A stretch of 64,000 bases of DNA from Gemmatimonadota bacterium (GTDB lineage: Bacteria; Latescibacterota; UBA2968; GCA-2709665): the NCBI GenBank assembly GCA_028873695.1, contig JAPPNU010000044.1, forward strand, positions 62,001 to 126,000, read 5' to 3'. Each line of letters opens with the position of its first letter. Positions within the stretch are counted from its first letter, which is position 1. Positions 35,771 to 44,299 of the stretch are shown one piece after another. Both the position numbers and the translations under genes were made by a program. Below the pieces are notes generated by a model. It worked only from the letters and a program-made list of their open reading frames with translations, was not told the DNA's origin and did no database searches.

Positions 35771-36082
35771 TCAGAACAAGGGAGGTGCGCGTCCGTCTGG
35801 CAGAAGGAGGGAAGAGCGCAGGGAACCAAACGAGGAAAAGCCCTGCCTGAAATACAGAGAGCAGAGGTGCAGCACCAGCACTGCCGGCAGAACGATACTC
35901 AGGCTGCCGAACCATGCGCAGACGGCACATTGTTGTTCGTGACACTGCTGATCATGATTGTGGCACGGGTGTCCGTGATCTTGTCCGGCGAAGGCGGCAA
36001 GCAGAAAAACCGCAAGGTAGCCAGCGAATATCGCCAGGGCGAACACGACAACGGGATGAATCCGTTTGAAGGAAAAATACAC
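35771..36082 (-). CDS. His/Cys-rich two-helix membrane protein
   Basis: This 103-aa protein has two hydrophobic helices (about residues 10-32 and 56-80). Between them lies an exposed segment very rich in metal ligands: D-H-G-H-P-C-H-N-H-D, then C-H-E-Q-Q-C-A-V-C. It starts with GTG at 36082. Such segments bind zinc, copper or nickel. Its place just upstream of a ZnuD-like receptor suggests a periplasm-facing metal-handling partner. I know of no named family. Confidence 0.72.
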   Translation of the reverse strand: MYFSFKRIHPVVVFALAIFAGYLAVFLLAAFAGQDHGHPCHNHDQQCHEQQCAVCAWFGSLSIVLPAVLVLHLCSLYFRQGFSSFGSLRSSLLLPDGRAPPLF

Positions 36083-36213
36083 CCTTACCGTCTCCGGAAG
36101 AATACAGAACTTACGGGGATCCGCTTGGTAGTATACGAGAATCGGCCGGATTCGTCAAGTGAACGGAAGCCGGAATGCAGCCGCAAATATGGCGGCGCAT
36201 TCGGGGAATGACC

Positions 36214-36242
36214 TTGACACCTGATTTGTACGTGCGTATATC
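36214..36242 (+). promoter_or_regulatory. Sigma-70-type promoter for the Nudix gene
   Basis: TTGACA at 36214-36219 and TATATC at 36237-36242 are separated by 17 nt, close to consensus. It lies 46 nt upstream of the Nudix start codon in the divergent gap to the His/Cys-rich gene. Confidence 0.7.
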
Positions 36243-36287
36243 ATCCCGTCCCTGGGGTTTAATGATATAACTATGTTGGGGATATCG

Positions 36288-36725
36288 ATGTCTCATGCCA
36301 CGCCGGATGAAATCCGAAAAAATATGACGTCGCATTTCGTGAAAGCGGGCGTAGCGGGAGTGATCCTAAGGGGTAACCGAATCGTACTGGTACGCCGGAA
36401 ATACGGCGCAAACCGTGGGAAATGGTGTATCCCTTGCGGCAACGTAGAGGTTGGGGAGGACGTCCGTACGGCCGTCAAACGCGAAATCGGGGAAGAGACG
36501 GGTCTGGACGTTGCGGTGGGCGACGTGTTGGACGTGCTCTCGACGCATCACTCGCCTGAGATGAGCGTCGTTGGCGTGTACTTTCTCGTCATTGAAAAAG
36601 GCGGCGACCTCGTTGCAGGGGACGACGCGGCCGAAGTCGGACTTTTCCCTCTTGAAAACCCGCCCGCGGACATGGCTTTCGAGACGGATCGAAAGATAAT
36701 CGATAAACTGAATGCCGGTTATTGA
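36288..36725 (+). CDS. Nudix hydrolase
   Basis: The complete Nudix box is present: G-N-V-E-V-G-E-D-V, seven residues, then R-E-I-G-E-E-T-G-L. The glutamates of R-E-x-x-E-E bind the metals that cleave a nucleoside diphosphate linked to X. The product is 145 aa from ATG 36288 (GGGGAT upstream); ATG 36273 is also open. The 3' end overlaps the alpha/beta hydrolase gene by 14 nt, so the two are co-translated from the 36214 promoter. Confidence 0.92.
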   Translation: MSHATPDEIRKNMTSHFVKAGVAGVILRGNRIVLVRRKYGANRGKWCIPCGNVEVGEDVRTAVKREIGEETGLDVAVGDVLDVLSTHHSPEMSVVGVYFLVIEKGGDLVAGDDAAEVGLFPLENPPADMAFETDRKIIDKLNAGY

Positions 36726-37611
36726 TAAGGTTCCAGAGACTGTGCCCTACACATCAATAAACGGATTCCGGATGTTCTATGACGTCCGAGGGGAAGGCGA
36801 AGTCATCGTATTCGTTCACGGAGGATTTCCTTCGCTCGACATGCATCTCCGCGCCGATCCGGATGGCAATTGGGGGTGGGAGATGGATTTCACTGCGGAG
36901 TTCCGGTATGTGATGTACGATCGACGGGGTTGCTGGCTGTCTTCCCGTCCCGAGTCGGGCTATGGCCTGGAAAACCAGGCGCACGACCTGGCCGAATTGC
37001 TGGAACGCCTCGATATCGAAAGCGCGCACGTCATCGGTTCCTCCGCCGGCGGTCCGATTGCGATCCTTTTCGCTACGCATTACCGCGAGCGGGTCAAGAC
37101 GCTCGTGTTGGCCGGCACCGCGGCGCATCTCTGGCCGGACGACGACCCGGTTACCCGTATTGTCGAAAAACAGTTGAAAATCCTTTATAGACAAGGTGCT
37201 ATATCCGCATGGGAGAACCGTCCGGAAGGCGTCGAACTTTCGCTCGACGTCCTTTGGGAACGCGACGAGATGGAGGAACGGGGAACGCTGGCGGAGTACG
37301 AGGAGCGGGTCAAAAGCCTTGTTGCGAGGTCCAGCCGGCAGGAACGCATTGAGTGGTACGAGGCTCAGTTGAAATCTATTGGCGCGTACCTTGACAGGGA
37401 TCTGACTGCCGACTGCGGTCGGATCCGGGCGCCCACCCTCGTGGTACACGGCGCCAGAGACAGGGAAGTACCCGTGGAATGGGGCAGGGACCTGGCAGCG
37501 AAGGTCCCCGGGGCCGAATTCCGGGTGTACCCGGACAAACCCCACAGTGTGGTCCACGGAAGCAAGAGCGTTCGGGAAGATCTGATGACGTTTTTCAGAA
37601 ATGCCGGCTAA
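36712..37611 (+). CDS. Alpha/beta hydrolase
   Basis: The 299-aa protein has the oxyanion strand V-F-V-H-G-G-F, the nucleophile elbow V-I-G-S-S-A-G-G-P, an acid residue in V-V-H-G-A-R-D-R and the catalytic His in D-K-P-H-S-V. A cap region lies between the elbow and the acid. It belongs to the proline iminopeptidase/esterase-type group; the substrate cannot be told. Its ATG lies 14 nt inside the Nudix gene. Confidence 0.92.
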   Translation: MPVIDKVPETVPYTSINGFRMFYDVRGEGEVIVFVHGGFPSLDMHLRADPDGNWGWEMDFTAEFRYVMYDRRGCWLSSRPESGYGLENQAHDLAELLERLDIESAHVIGSSAGGPIAILFATHYRERVKTLVLAGTAAHLWPDDDPVTRIVEKQLKILYRQGAISAWENRPEGVELSLDVLWERDEMEERGTLAEYEERVKSLVARSSRQERIEWYEAQLKSIGAYLDRDLTADCGRIRAPTLVVHGARDREVPVEWGRDLAAKVPGAEFRVYPDKPHSVVHGSKSVREDLMTFFRNAG

Positions 37612-37676
37612 AGAGTTCTCTGATCTCCGGTAACGGACATACTGTTTTTCTTGATTGACGCGAAACGAGAGGTGAC

Positions 37677-38480
37677 GTGGGAAAGGGCGATCTCAGGTTT
37701 CTATTCCTGGATGTCGACGGCGTAATACTTGACAATGCCATGTGGGAAGCGGAGAGCAGCAGGCTCGTCGGCGCCGCGTTCAGCGAATTGCTGGGTGGAG
37801 ACGCCAACGTGTGGGCTGAGCATCAGGAACGGCTGTGGCTGAGGGTGTGGAACCGGGGAAACGAAGAATACACGGAGGCGTTGGGACTGCGAAGACTGAA
37901 TCTCTCCCGATGGTGGGATCGTCTGCATGCCGACTGGGTCCTGCAACTGTGTGAGGAAGTTGGGGTCAAAGCACCCCGCACTTTCGAAGAACGAGTCGAC
38001 GTTGCCGAGCGTGCATTCACCAATGTTTATCTCAACACCAGGGCCGTCTTTCCGTGCGCCGGAGCGGCGATCGAGGCGCTGGCGCAAGACTTCGAGATCC
38101 ATACCGCGTCCGGCAATCCCTCGTGGGTGATCGAGACCCTGCTCACGGGCATGGGTATTCGTGAATTGATTGGCAGGCCGTTCGGGTCCGATCTGGTCGG
38201 ATTTCAGAAAGGGCACAGGACCTTCCACGCACGCATTCTGAACGAAGTCCGGGCCAGTCCTGAAGAGTCGATCGTCGTGGATGATCACGAAACGCCACTA
38301 TTGGCTGCCGGGAAGCTCGGTGCAAAGACGGTCAGAGTGGGGGGCGCCGGATCCGGTGAATTCGACCTCACAATCGGATCGCTGTCCGAGTTACCAGACG
38401 CAATCCTTAACCTTGATTCCTCATTTTTCGAGGACGTTAATTCGAATAAGTGTCAGTTAAAAAGGCGATTAGACTGCTGA
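37677..38480 (+). CDS. HAD family hydrolase
   Basis: Motif I is F-L-F-L-D-V-D-G-V (D12, D14 from the GTG start at 37677, which has GAGAGG upstream). Motif II is I-H-T-A-S-G-N, motif III is the Lys in F-Q-K-G-H, and motif IV is V-V-D-D-H-E-T. A large helical cap of about 110 residues separates motifs I and II. The intact pair of aspartates in motif I predicts true phosphatase activity, unlike the HAD at 8197. The C-terminal 30 residues look disordered. Confidence 0.88.
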   Translation: MGKGDLRFLFLDVDGVILDNAMWEAESSRLVGAAFSELLGGDANVWAEHQERLWLRVWNRGNEEYTEALGLRRLNLSRWWDRLHADWVLQLCEEVGVKAPRTFEERVDVAERAFTNVYLNTRAVFPCAGAAIEALAQDFEIHTASGNPSWVIETLLTGMGIRELIGRPFGSDLVGFQKGHRTFHARILNEVRASPEESIVVDDHETPLLAAGKLGAKTVRVGGAGSGEFDLTIGSLSELPDAILNLDSSFFEDVNSNKCQLKRRLDC

Positions 38481-38967
38481 TTGCCAGGATACACCAGGAC
38501 ACTGCACGTGAACTGAATAAATGTCCTTCATGACGACCATTTCGGCCTGTTTCGAAGGGTTTTGTCGCGGTGCCGCGTTGCGGCTTTTGCGGAATTGAGG
38601 TTAAGGTCTAATACTCCGTCCGTAGCGGGACCGCCCGAGCCGTTGGACCCGGGTTTACCTTGATTCGCGATTATTCGGGGAACTGAATGTCGAATATATA
38701 CAGAAGAACAGAGGCGAATTGACGTCAAGGATCCCGGGTACTTCTGGTTACTGAACGTGAAGGGAATCTTCATCCATTTGAACGACCTCAATACCCCGTT
38801 TTCGCACCGTCACCTTCTGTGCCTTTTGTGCTTTTTGTGGTAAATTGACTGTTGTCTTTTTTCGAATTGAAGTTAGCGTCATACATTGCGTAATACGATC
38901 ACGTTTCCCGGGCGCTGACTTGCGAGGCGCTGCAGCCGAAAAACCGTGAACCTGTGAGGTGCCGCAC
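38481..38967. other. Gene-free gap with repeat D copy 1
   Basis: The gap holds repeat family D at 38659-38876 and a short GAATTGAGGTTAAGG fragment at about 38594 that resembles the repeat's end. No gene is seen. Confidence 0.7.
38659..38876 (+). repeat. Repeat family D, copy 1
   Basis: This is a 218-bp unit that starts CCTTGATTCGC. It carries CTGAATGTCGAATA, GGCGAATTGACGTCAA, AACGACCTCAATACCCCGTT and CCTTTTGTGCTTTTTGTGGT, and ends near GAATTGAAGTTAG. It is alignable over its whole length with 45994-46211 and, in two pieces, with 47563-48018. Confidence 0.9.
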
Positions 38968-39513
38968 ATGACAGCCAGATTTATCGAACATCGACGACAT
39001 TCGATGAGGACGAAGCCCGGCCAGCATCTCTCGCAGGCCGGCGTCGATCTCGCCAGACGGGTTGGGGAGGGGATGACGGCATTCGACAAGGTGTACACGA
39101 GTACCATCCCCCGCGCATTCGAAACGGGTATTGCCATGGGCTTCGCCGTCGACCGTCAGGTCGAACTGCTGGCGTCCATGCCGTCGGACGTGGAAATCTC
39201 TTTTGATGTTGGATTCGGCGGATTCTCTTCCCATATCCGTCGATACCCGGACAGCGTCGTCGCCAGCTTCGCCGGAGAACTGGCGGCATTTCACGCGAAT
39301 ATCGCCAGGTCGCTGCCGGACGGCGGCAGGGCGTTGATCATATCTCACGGAGGATTCATCGAAGCCAGTGCGGTCGGTTGCCTGCCCGACGCGGAACACG
39401 ATACGTGGGGGACGTCCTGCAACTACTGCGAAAGGGTCAGGTTGACGTACGATAAGGGCAAGTTCACAGCGTGCGAAATCCTCCGGGTCCCAGGTACGAT
39501 ACTCCTGAACTGA
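38968..39513 (+). CDS. Histidine phosphatase superfamily protein
   Basis: The 181-aa protein starts with I-E-H-R-R-H-S-M-R, where R-H-S takes the place of the R-H-G phosphohistidine motif. It has 'LSQAGVDLARRVG' and the V-Y-T-S-T-I-P-R-A-F-E-T motif that supplies the second Arg. The late I-I-S-H-G-G-F-I-E gives the second His. This is the phosphoglycerate-mutase-like fold; most members are phosphatases of small molecules. GAGGT lies 8 nt before ATG 38968. Confidence 0.85.
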   Translation: MTARFIEHRRHSMRTKPGQHLSQAGVDLARRVGEGMTAFDKVYTSTIPRAFETGIAMGFAVDRQVELLASMPSDVEISFDVGFGGFSSHIRRYPDSVVASFAGELAAFHANIARSLPDGGRALIISHGGFIEASAVGCLPDAEHDTWGTSCNYCERVRLTYDKGKFTACEILRVPGTILLN

Positions 39514-39545
39514 TGCAAAAGCAGCTATCGGCTTTCAGCCGTCAA

Positions 39546-39727
39546 TGACCTCTCCCCCCGGCCCCCTCTCCTGTGAGGAGAGGGGGAGGAAAGGCAGACG
39601 TCGGGTGCCGGACATTTAAAGAAACTTCGATTGAAAGGAAATCGCCGTCACGGCACGTTGGGAAGCATGTACATCTACCCATCACCGTTCCCCCTTCCTC
39701 ACAGGAAGGGGGTCAGGGGGTAGGTCT
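39546..39727. repeat. Repeat family F: paired C-rich/G-rich palindromes
   Basis: Two related segments flank about 90 bp. The left one (39546-39594) reads CCCCCTCTCCTGTGAGGAGA followed by GGGGG; the right one (39686-39727) reads CCCCCTTCCTCACAGGAAGG followed by GGGTCAGGGGGTAGG. Each is a strong hairpin on its own, and the outer ACCTCTCCCC and GGGGGTAGGTCT also pair. Similar strings are widespread between bacterial genes. Confidence 0.65.
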
Positions 39728-39763
39728 CCCCGCATTTCTTCTACCGTCTTCCGCGAGGACCCT

Positions 39764-40820
39764 ATGAGTCCGACGAGAGTCGCCGTGATCGGGTGCGGTC
39801 AGATCGCAACCACACAGCATCTGCCGGCCTACCGGGAGGCAGCGGATGCCGGAATCTGCTCGCTCGTGGGCGTATGCGATCTGTCGTCCGAACGGCTGGC
39901 CCGCGCGCGAAGAGTTCGAAGTCGCCGGATTTCAGGACGCGGAAGCGATGCTTGAAAAGACAAAGCCCGACGTTGTCAGCATCGCCACGCTGCCTTCGAG
40001 TCATCGAGACCTCGCGGTGATGTGCCTGGAGGCGGGATGTCACGTCCTGTGCGAGAAGCCCGTGGCGATGGATGTAGACGAGGCCCGGGACATGGTCCGC
40101 GCCGCAGAAACGAACAACCGGCTGCTGAGTATCTGCTTCGAATACCGGACCTGGGACGAGTCACGGTACCTGAAAGACAGAATCGCAGAGGGCGTCCTCG
40201 GTCACGTACACGCCGTTCGGACGTGGGGAGGGTGTACTTACGGTCTGCCGAAGTTCGCGTACAGCCCACGTGGATTGTGCGGCGGGGGCGTTCTGGCACA
40301 CTGGACGATCCATAACCTTGACCTCGTACTCTGGCTGCTCGGCAATCCCGAGCCGCTCACCGCCAGCGCATTCTGCCATCATCGGGTGAATGAATACCCG
40401 TCGGCCGCAGGCCCACTGGCGGACGACGTAGATCCAGCGTCGGTCGATCCGGATTTCGAAGACTTCGGCGCCGGCTTCATCCGGCTATCCGGAAACACCA
40501 TCCTGACCGTGGAAGGGAATTTTCTTCAGGCGCCTTCCAACAGACACGAGGGTTGGGACTTTCTCGGAGACCGGGGTGACGCGTCAATCTCGCCACTCAG
40601 AATCCGGACCGACGACGGACGAACGTGGCGTGAGGAGATCCCCGCCATGAAGCCTTGCGACTACGATATGCGGCAGCTGATCAACGAATTCCTGGGCGCC
40701 GTCCGTCAGGGTGAGGCGTCTCCCGTTTCCGGCAGCGAGATCATTCGAATCCAGCGGCTCATGGACGCGCTGTACGCCTCGGCGTCATGCGGGCAAGAAG
40801 TCGCCGTCGCGGGAGCCTGA
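39764..40820 (+). pseudogene. Gfo/Idh/MocA oxidoreductase, frameshifted
   Basis: The N-terminal piece (39764 to about 39907) encodes the Rossmann strand V-A-V-I-G-C-G-Q-I-A and V-C-D-L-S-S-E-R-L-A-R-A. The rest, in the +1-shifted frame, encodes 'EEFEVAGFQDAEAML', L-C-E-K-P-V-A-M (the family EKP motif) and the long C-terminal domain to 40820. The break lies in CCGCGCGCGAAG at about 39900-39911. Restoring one CG dinucleotide would give R-A-R-E-E and an unbroken 352-aa protein, the usual length. So this is either a recent slippage mutation or a sequencing error. The family uses NAD(P) to oxidise or reduce sugars and cyclitols. Confidence 0.85.
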
Positions 40821-40841
40821 GACACAAGGTCAGTACACAAG

Positions 40842-41450
40842 ATGGGATTTGTCTATATCGAGTACATCAGCCGTCTTCCAGGCGTCGATCCGGAGACGTT
40901 TCGCGCGCAGGCCGCAAAGGGACAGGAGGGATGGGACAGCGGGTATGAGGATGAGTTGGTTCTGTCCGTCGGCCGCACGTGGCGATTGGGGCCCCAGCCG
41001 GAGTACATGACCGTCTGGCACACGCGGAACGCCGGCCTCGAGAGGATAGACGCGTGGGACCGGATCTTTCGCAGCGGCGAGGCGGACGACCTGGAACAGC
41101 CGTTCTTTCAGGTCGCGCGGATCGAAGCAGCCGGCTGCTATAATCCGCTTCTCGAGCCGGTGCCGGCCCGCAAGGGAACGTACTACGCCGAGTTTTTCGG
41201 TGTCCGCGACACCAGGGATGCAGTCCGACGTTTTTTCGAGAGCCGCGCGGAACGCCATCCGGATTTCACGCTGAATCTCCTCGTACAGAGAATTGGGAAG
41301 TTGGCGCCCGAACCCGGCGGCCTGGCCGTCTGGACCATCCCCGATTTCGCAGCGCTTGATTCCATCGCAACCGAGCTGGATCAATCCGATACCCCAATCC
41401 GGCTCTCCGCCGCGGCGACCTACGCGGACTTCGGCAGTGAGATCCTTTAG
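40842..41450 (+). CDS. Conserved-looking protein of unknown function, alpha/beta-barrel-like
   Basis: The 202-aa protein follows the oxidoreductase gene by 21 nt. It seems to contain two similar halves. Each starts with an aromatic-rich strand (V-Y-I-E-Y-I-S and T-Y-Y-A-E-F-F), continues with an amphipathic helix, and ends with W-x-x-P/W-H-T type strands. This suggests a duplicated dimeric alpha/beta (NIPSNAP-like) barrel, but the match is weak. No catalytic motif is visible. Confidence 0.65.
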   Translation: MGFVYIEYISRLPGVDPETFRAQAAKGQEGWDSGYEDELVLSVGRTWRLGPQPEYMTVWHTRNAGLERIDAWDRIFRSGEADDLEQPFFQVARIEAAGCYNPLLEPVPARKGTYYAEFFGVRDTRDAVRRFFESRAERHPDFTLNLLVQRIGKLAPEPGGLAVWTIPDFAALDSIATELDQSDTPIRLSAAATYADFGSEIL

Positions 41451-41531
41451 AAAGAAGCCCGTGGCAATCCATGGTGTAAGATCCACGGTCTCGAGACCAT
41501 GCACCTGCAACACAACACCGGACCGGAACGG

Positions 41532-42821
41532 ATGCTCTTCGCACTGCTCTTCTGCGCGCTGTTGACGTTCAATTTCCTCAGTTATTCTATCGCGTTTGCG
41601 CAGAATGGCCTGACTTCAGACCAGTACGAAGGGGACTTCGATTTTCTGTGGGCAGCGTTCCGTACGGACTATGCATATTTTGACGAAAAGCGTACGGACT
41701 GGGATCGAGTCAAAGAGATATTCCGGCCGCAGATCCGAACCATTTCGACGAAATCGGAATTCGTCGCGTTGCTGGAGAAGGTCCTTGAGGAGCTGTACGA
41801 CGACCATATACATCTGAACACGCATACGGCATCTTCACCGAATATCGTGCCGTCGCGAACCGACATCTGGGCGGAATGGATCGACGATAAGGCGATCGTA
41901 ACGGGAATCCGACCGGGCTTTCCCGCTGCTGCCGCGGGTCTGCGTCCCGGGATGGAGATCCTTCGTTTCAATGGCGTCCCGATCGGAGAGGCCGTCCGAG
42001 AGCGGATGGGCAGGACCATTGTTCAGGCCGGCGACGAGATTAAGGGTTGGACGCTGAGAAAAGTCCTGGCGGGATATCGGAATCAGACCAGGACAATCGA
42101 GTACCGGGACCGGGACGAGACCGGACGGGTCTGATTCCCGCCCGAAGCGTTCGATATCGCGTATGACTCGCAGCACCGATCGCAACTCGATTTTCGGACT
42201 CTCGACCGCCGGATCGGATACGTGGCCATCAACGGTACCGTGGCAGGCCGCGGACTCCTGGAGTTTTTCGACTCCTCGCTGGAAGCGTTGCGGGATACCG
42301 ACGGACTGATCCTCGATCTGCGCAAAGCCGGCGGCGGCAATACGGGGGTTGTTGAAGGGATTATCGGACGCCTGATCGACCGGGAGCGCGTGTACCAGAG
42401 AACCATGCCCCACAATGGAAAGCCGTTTCTGAGCCGGGTCAGACCGAGAGGCGAGTGGCAGTACGAACGTCCTCTGGTCGTTCTGGTAAACCGCTGGACG
42501 GGAAGCGCCGGGGAGGGTCTGGCAATCAGCCTGGATGCACTTGATCGGGCGACCGTGGTCGGAACGAAGATGGCAGGACTGGAGGGTTCGGTCTTAACGA
42601 TGCGGATGCCCCAAACGGGGATCGCATTTCAGTGTACCAAACAGAAGGTCTTTAACGGCACGCTGACAGGGGATCCGGCGGCTCAGGAATTCACCGGATC
42701 GTCAAGAAGCGCGTATACCCCTCCGGTACTCGTCGATCCGAATACGGAAGCTTTAAACGAATCGGAGGATCCGATTCTTGAGAAGGGTCTGGAGGTCCTC
42801 GGCCGGGCGACATCCCCGTAG
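41532..42821 (+). pseudogene. S41 family peptidase interrupted by in-frame TGA
   Basis: The gene encodes a signal peptide (about residues 1-23, cleavage near A-F-A), a PDZ-like domain ('AIVTGIRPGFPAAAAGLRPGMEIL') and the S41 core with S325 in W-T-G-S-A-G-E-G and K346 in V-V-G-T-K-M-A-G. It is the CtpA/tricorn-type serine-lysine protease layout. A TGA at 42132-42134 (codon 201) interrupts it between the PDZ domain and the core. The frame is identical on both sides and no frameshift is needed. The two halves would not form a secreted protease unless the stop is read through, so it is a young pseudogene or a base error. Confidence 0.82.
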
Positions 42822-42943
42822 ATATCAACTTCAGTACCGTCGAAAACCTTGCTCCGGGAGAGCCAATAATCTATATTGGCATCGTATTCAAAGATGGGTG
42901 AATACGACCAGGAGATACTTTAAGCCCCTGCAGGAGCGTAATT

Positions 42944-43120
42944 GTGTGGAAGGACCCGATCGTTGAAGGAATTCATGCGGTTCGACGAAAGATCGCACAC
43001 GAGTGCAACCACGATATCCGCCAGATTATAGAACGACTGCGCAAAAAAGAGAAGAGACATAAGGAAAGGCTTACGTTTCTGAAGCACAGCGACGGGACGA
43101 AGCCCAATGCCGTCGGATGA
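42944..43120 (+). CDS. Small basic protein, probable TA-type partner
   Basis: The 58-aa frame starts at GTG 42944, with CAGGAG 7 nt upstream. It encodes M-W-K-D-P-I-V-E-G-I-H-A-V-R-R-K, then 'CNHDIRQIIERLRKKEKRH'. The W-K-D-P-I-V-x-x-I/V-R-x-x-R opening recurs in small uncharacterised proteins near toxin-antitoxin genes. It stands 100 nt ahead of an antitoxin-like gene. Confidence 0.62.
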   Translation: MWKDPIVEGIHAVRRKIAHECNHDIRQIIERLRKKEKRHKERLTFLKHSDGTKPNAVG

Positions 43121-43220
43121 TGCCCCTTCGTCGTGTTTTGGAATAGCGCCAAACGTATGTTCAGTGGACTTACGAAAGTTCTGCGAAAAAGAGACGCGTT
43201 TGGCAATGGGAAAGGTACCC

Positions 43221-43427
43221 ATGCAGGATGAAATGCGGGCGGAATATGACTTTGAAGGCCTGCGGATGAGGAAGTTGGGGCCGGGGCGAAAAAGCTTCGG
43301 CAATTTCGTCGTCCGGTTGGAACCTGATGTCGCTAAAGTGTTTCCGGATGCTGACTCGGTTAACGAGGCTTTGCGTTTCCTGATTCGCGTGACCAGAGAC
43401 AACAAGCAGGCGCTTTCAGAAAAATGA
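43221..43427 (+). CDS. Antitoxin-like protein of the EYDF...DPDVAKVFPDS type
   Basis: The 68-aa protein (from ATG 43221 with AAAGG upstream; the frame is open from 43107) contains A-E-Y-D-F-E-G and V-R-L-E-P-D-V-A-K-V-F-P-D-A-D followed by S-V-N-E-A-L-R. This pattern is familiar from small antitoxin-like proteins that end in a ribbon-helix-helix-type segment. No toxin gene is recognised beside it apart from the 58-residue protein upstream. Confidence 0.65.
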   Translation: MQDEMRAEYDFEGLRMRKLGPGRKSFGNFVVRLEPDVAKVFPDADSVNEALRFLIRVTRDNKQALSEK

Positions 43428-43505
43428 CGGTAATGACTAACATTTGAAGTGATGGTCCCGGACACTTTATTCGGCTAAAAACGACTGTATTTTCTATGAA
43501 TGGTG

Positions 43506-43536
43506 ATCCCCGTTGGTCCTGCTGGCTGGCGGGGAT
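43506..43536 (+). other. Stem-loop upstream of HAD gene
   Basis: ATCCCCG (43506-43512) pairs with CGGGGAT (43530-43536). It could terminate the upstream antitoxin transcript (TATATTCT follows) or fold in the leader of the HAD gene. Confidence 0.45.
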
Positions 43537-43592
43537 TATATTCTAATGAACAGATGTGTTTTTCATCGGCGCACATAAATTATAAAAGTGCA

Positions 43593-44246
43593 ATGAAATC
43601 AGTCATTTGGGACTTCAACGGTACCATTCTGGATGACGTGGAACTGGCGACAGGTTCGATGAACGAACTGTTGCGCAGAAGAGGACTGCCGACGATCGAC
43701 AAGGCGACCCATCGACGGGTCTTCCGGTTTCCCGTATTCGATTACTATCGTCGCCTGGGATTCGACCTGAACGGTGAAGACCAACGAGAAATTTCCGATG
43801 AGTTCCACAGCGTGTACCAGGCCGGAATCGGATCGTGTTCACTCAATCCTGGAATCGCGGAGACGCTGGAGTACCTGGAGAAACATGGAATAGACCAGTT
43901 CGTTTTGTCGGCTGCCCAAGAAGAGATGGTCGTTTCGTGGGTGCGTATTCATGGTCTTCCGGAACGATTCAAGGGCGTCTACGGGCTTTCCGATCGATTG
44001 GCAGCGTCGAAAGAGCAGAGATGCCGCGATCTGATTGATGATTTCGACCTTGATCCATCCGCGACGCTATTCATAGGCGACACGGACCACGACGTGGAGG
44101 TGGCGCGCGCCGTGGGCTGCCGTCCGATTGTCGTGTCGCAGGGGCACCAGGACAGGTTTCGGTTCGCCGCCGCGGAATGTGAGATTTATGGTTCCGTTCA
44201 CGACCTGGTCAAAGCGCTTCCGGTGGATGGGACTGCCGGAAGATAG
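43593..44246 (+). CDS. HAD family hydrolase, phosphoglycolate-phosphatase-like
   Basis: The 217-aa protein starts with V-I-W-D-F-N-G-T-I-L-D-D (motif I, nucleophile D7). Motif II is V-L-S-A-A-Q, the motif III Lys lies in A-S-K-E-Q, and motif IV is L-F-I-G-D-T-D-H-D. The D-F-N-G-T form, with Asn for the second Asp, is common in one group of phosphoglycolate-phosphatase-like HADs. The ATG at 43593 starts right at the first strand, which decides it over 43500. Confidence 0.9.
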   Translation: MKSVIWDFNGTILDDVELATGSMNELLRRRGLPTIDKATHRRVFRFPVFDYYRRLGFDLNGEDQREISDEFHSVYQAGIGSCSLNPGIAETLEYLEKHGIDQFVLSAAQEEMVVSWVRIHGLPERFKGVYGLSDRLAASKEQRCRDLIDDFDLDPSATLFIGDTDHDVEVARAVGCRPIVVSQGHQDRFRFAAAECEIYGSVHDLVKALPVDGTAGR

Positions 44247-44299
44247 ACGTATACAATGTTTACAGTATGGGTAACAGGGTATACAGTGAAGGAGACAGA

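Noticed and set aside
42132-42134. Selenocysteine at the TGA of the S41 gene
   Set aside because: No convincing SECIS hairpin follows, and S41 proteases do not use selenocysteine.
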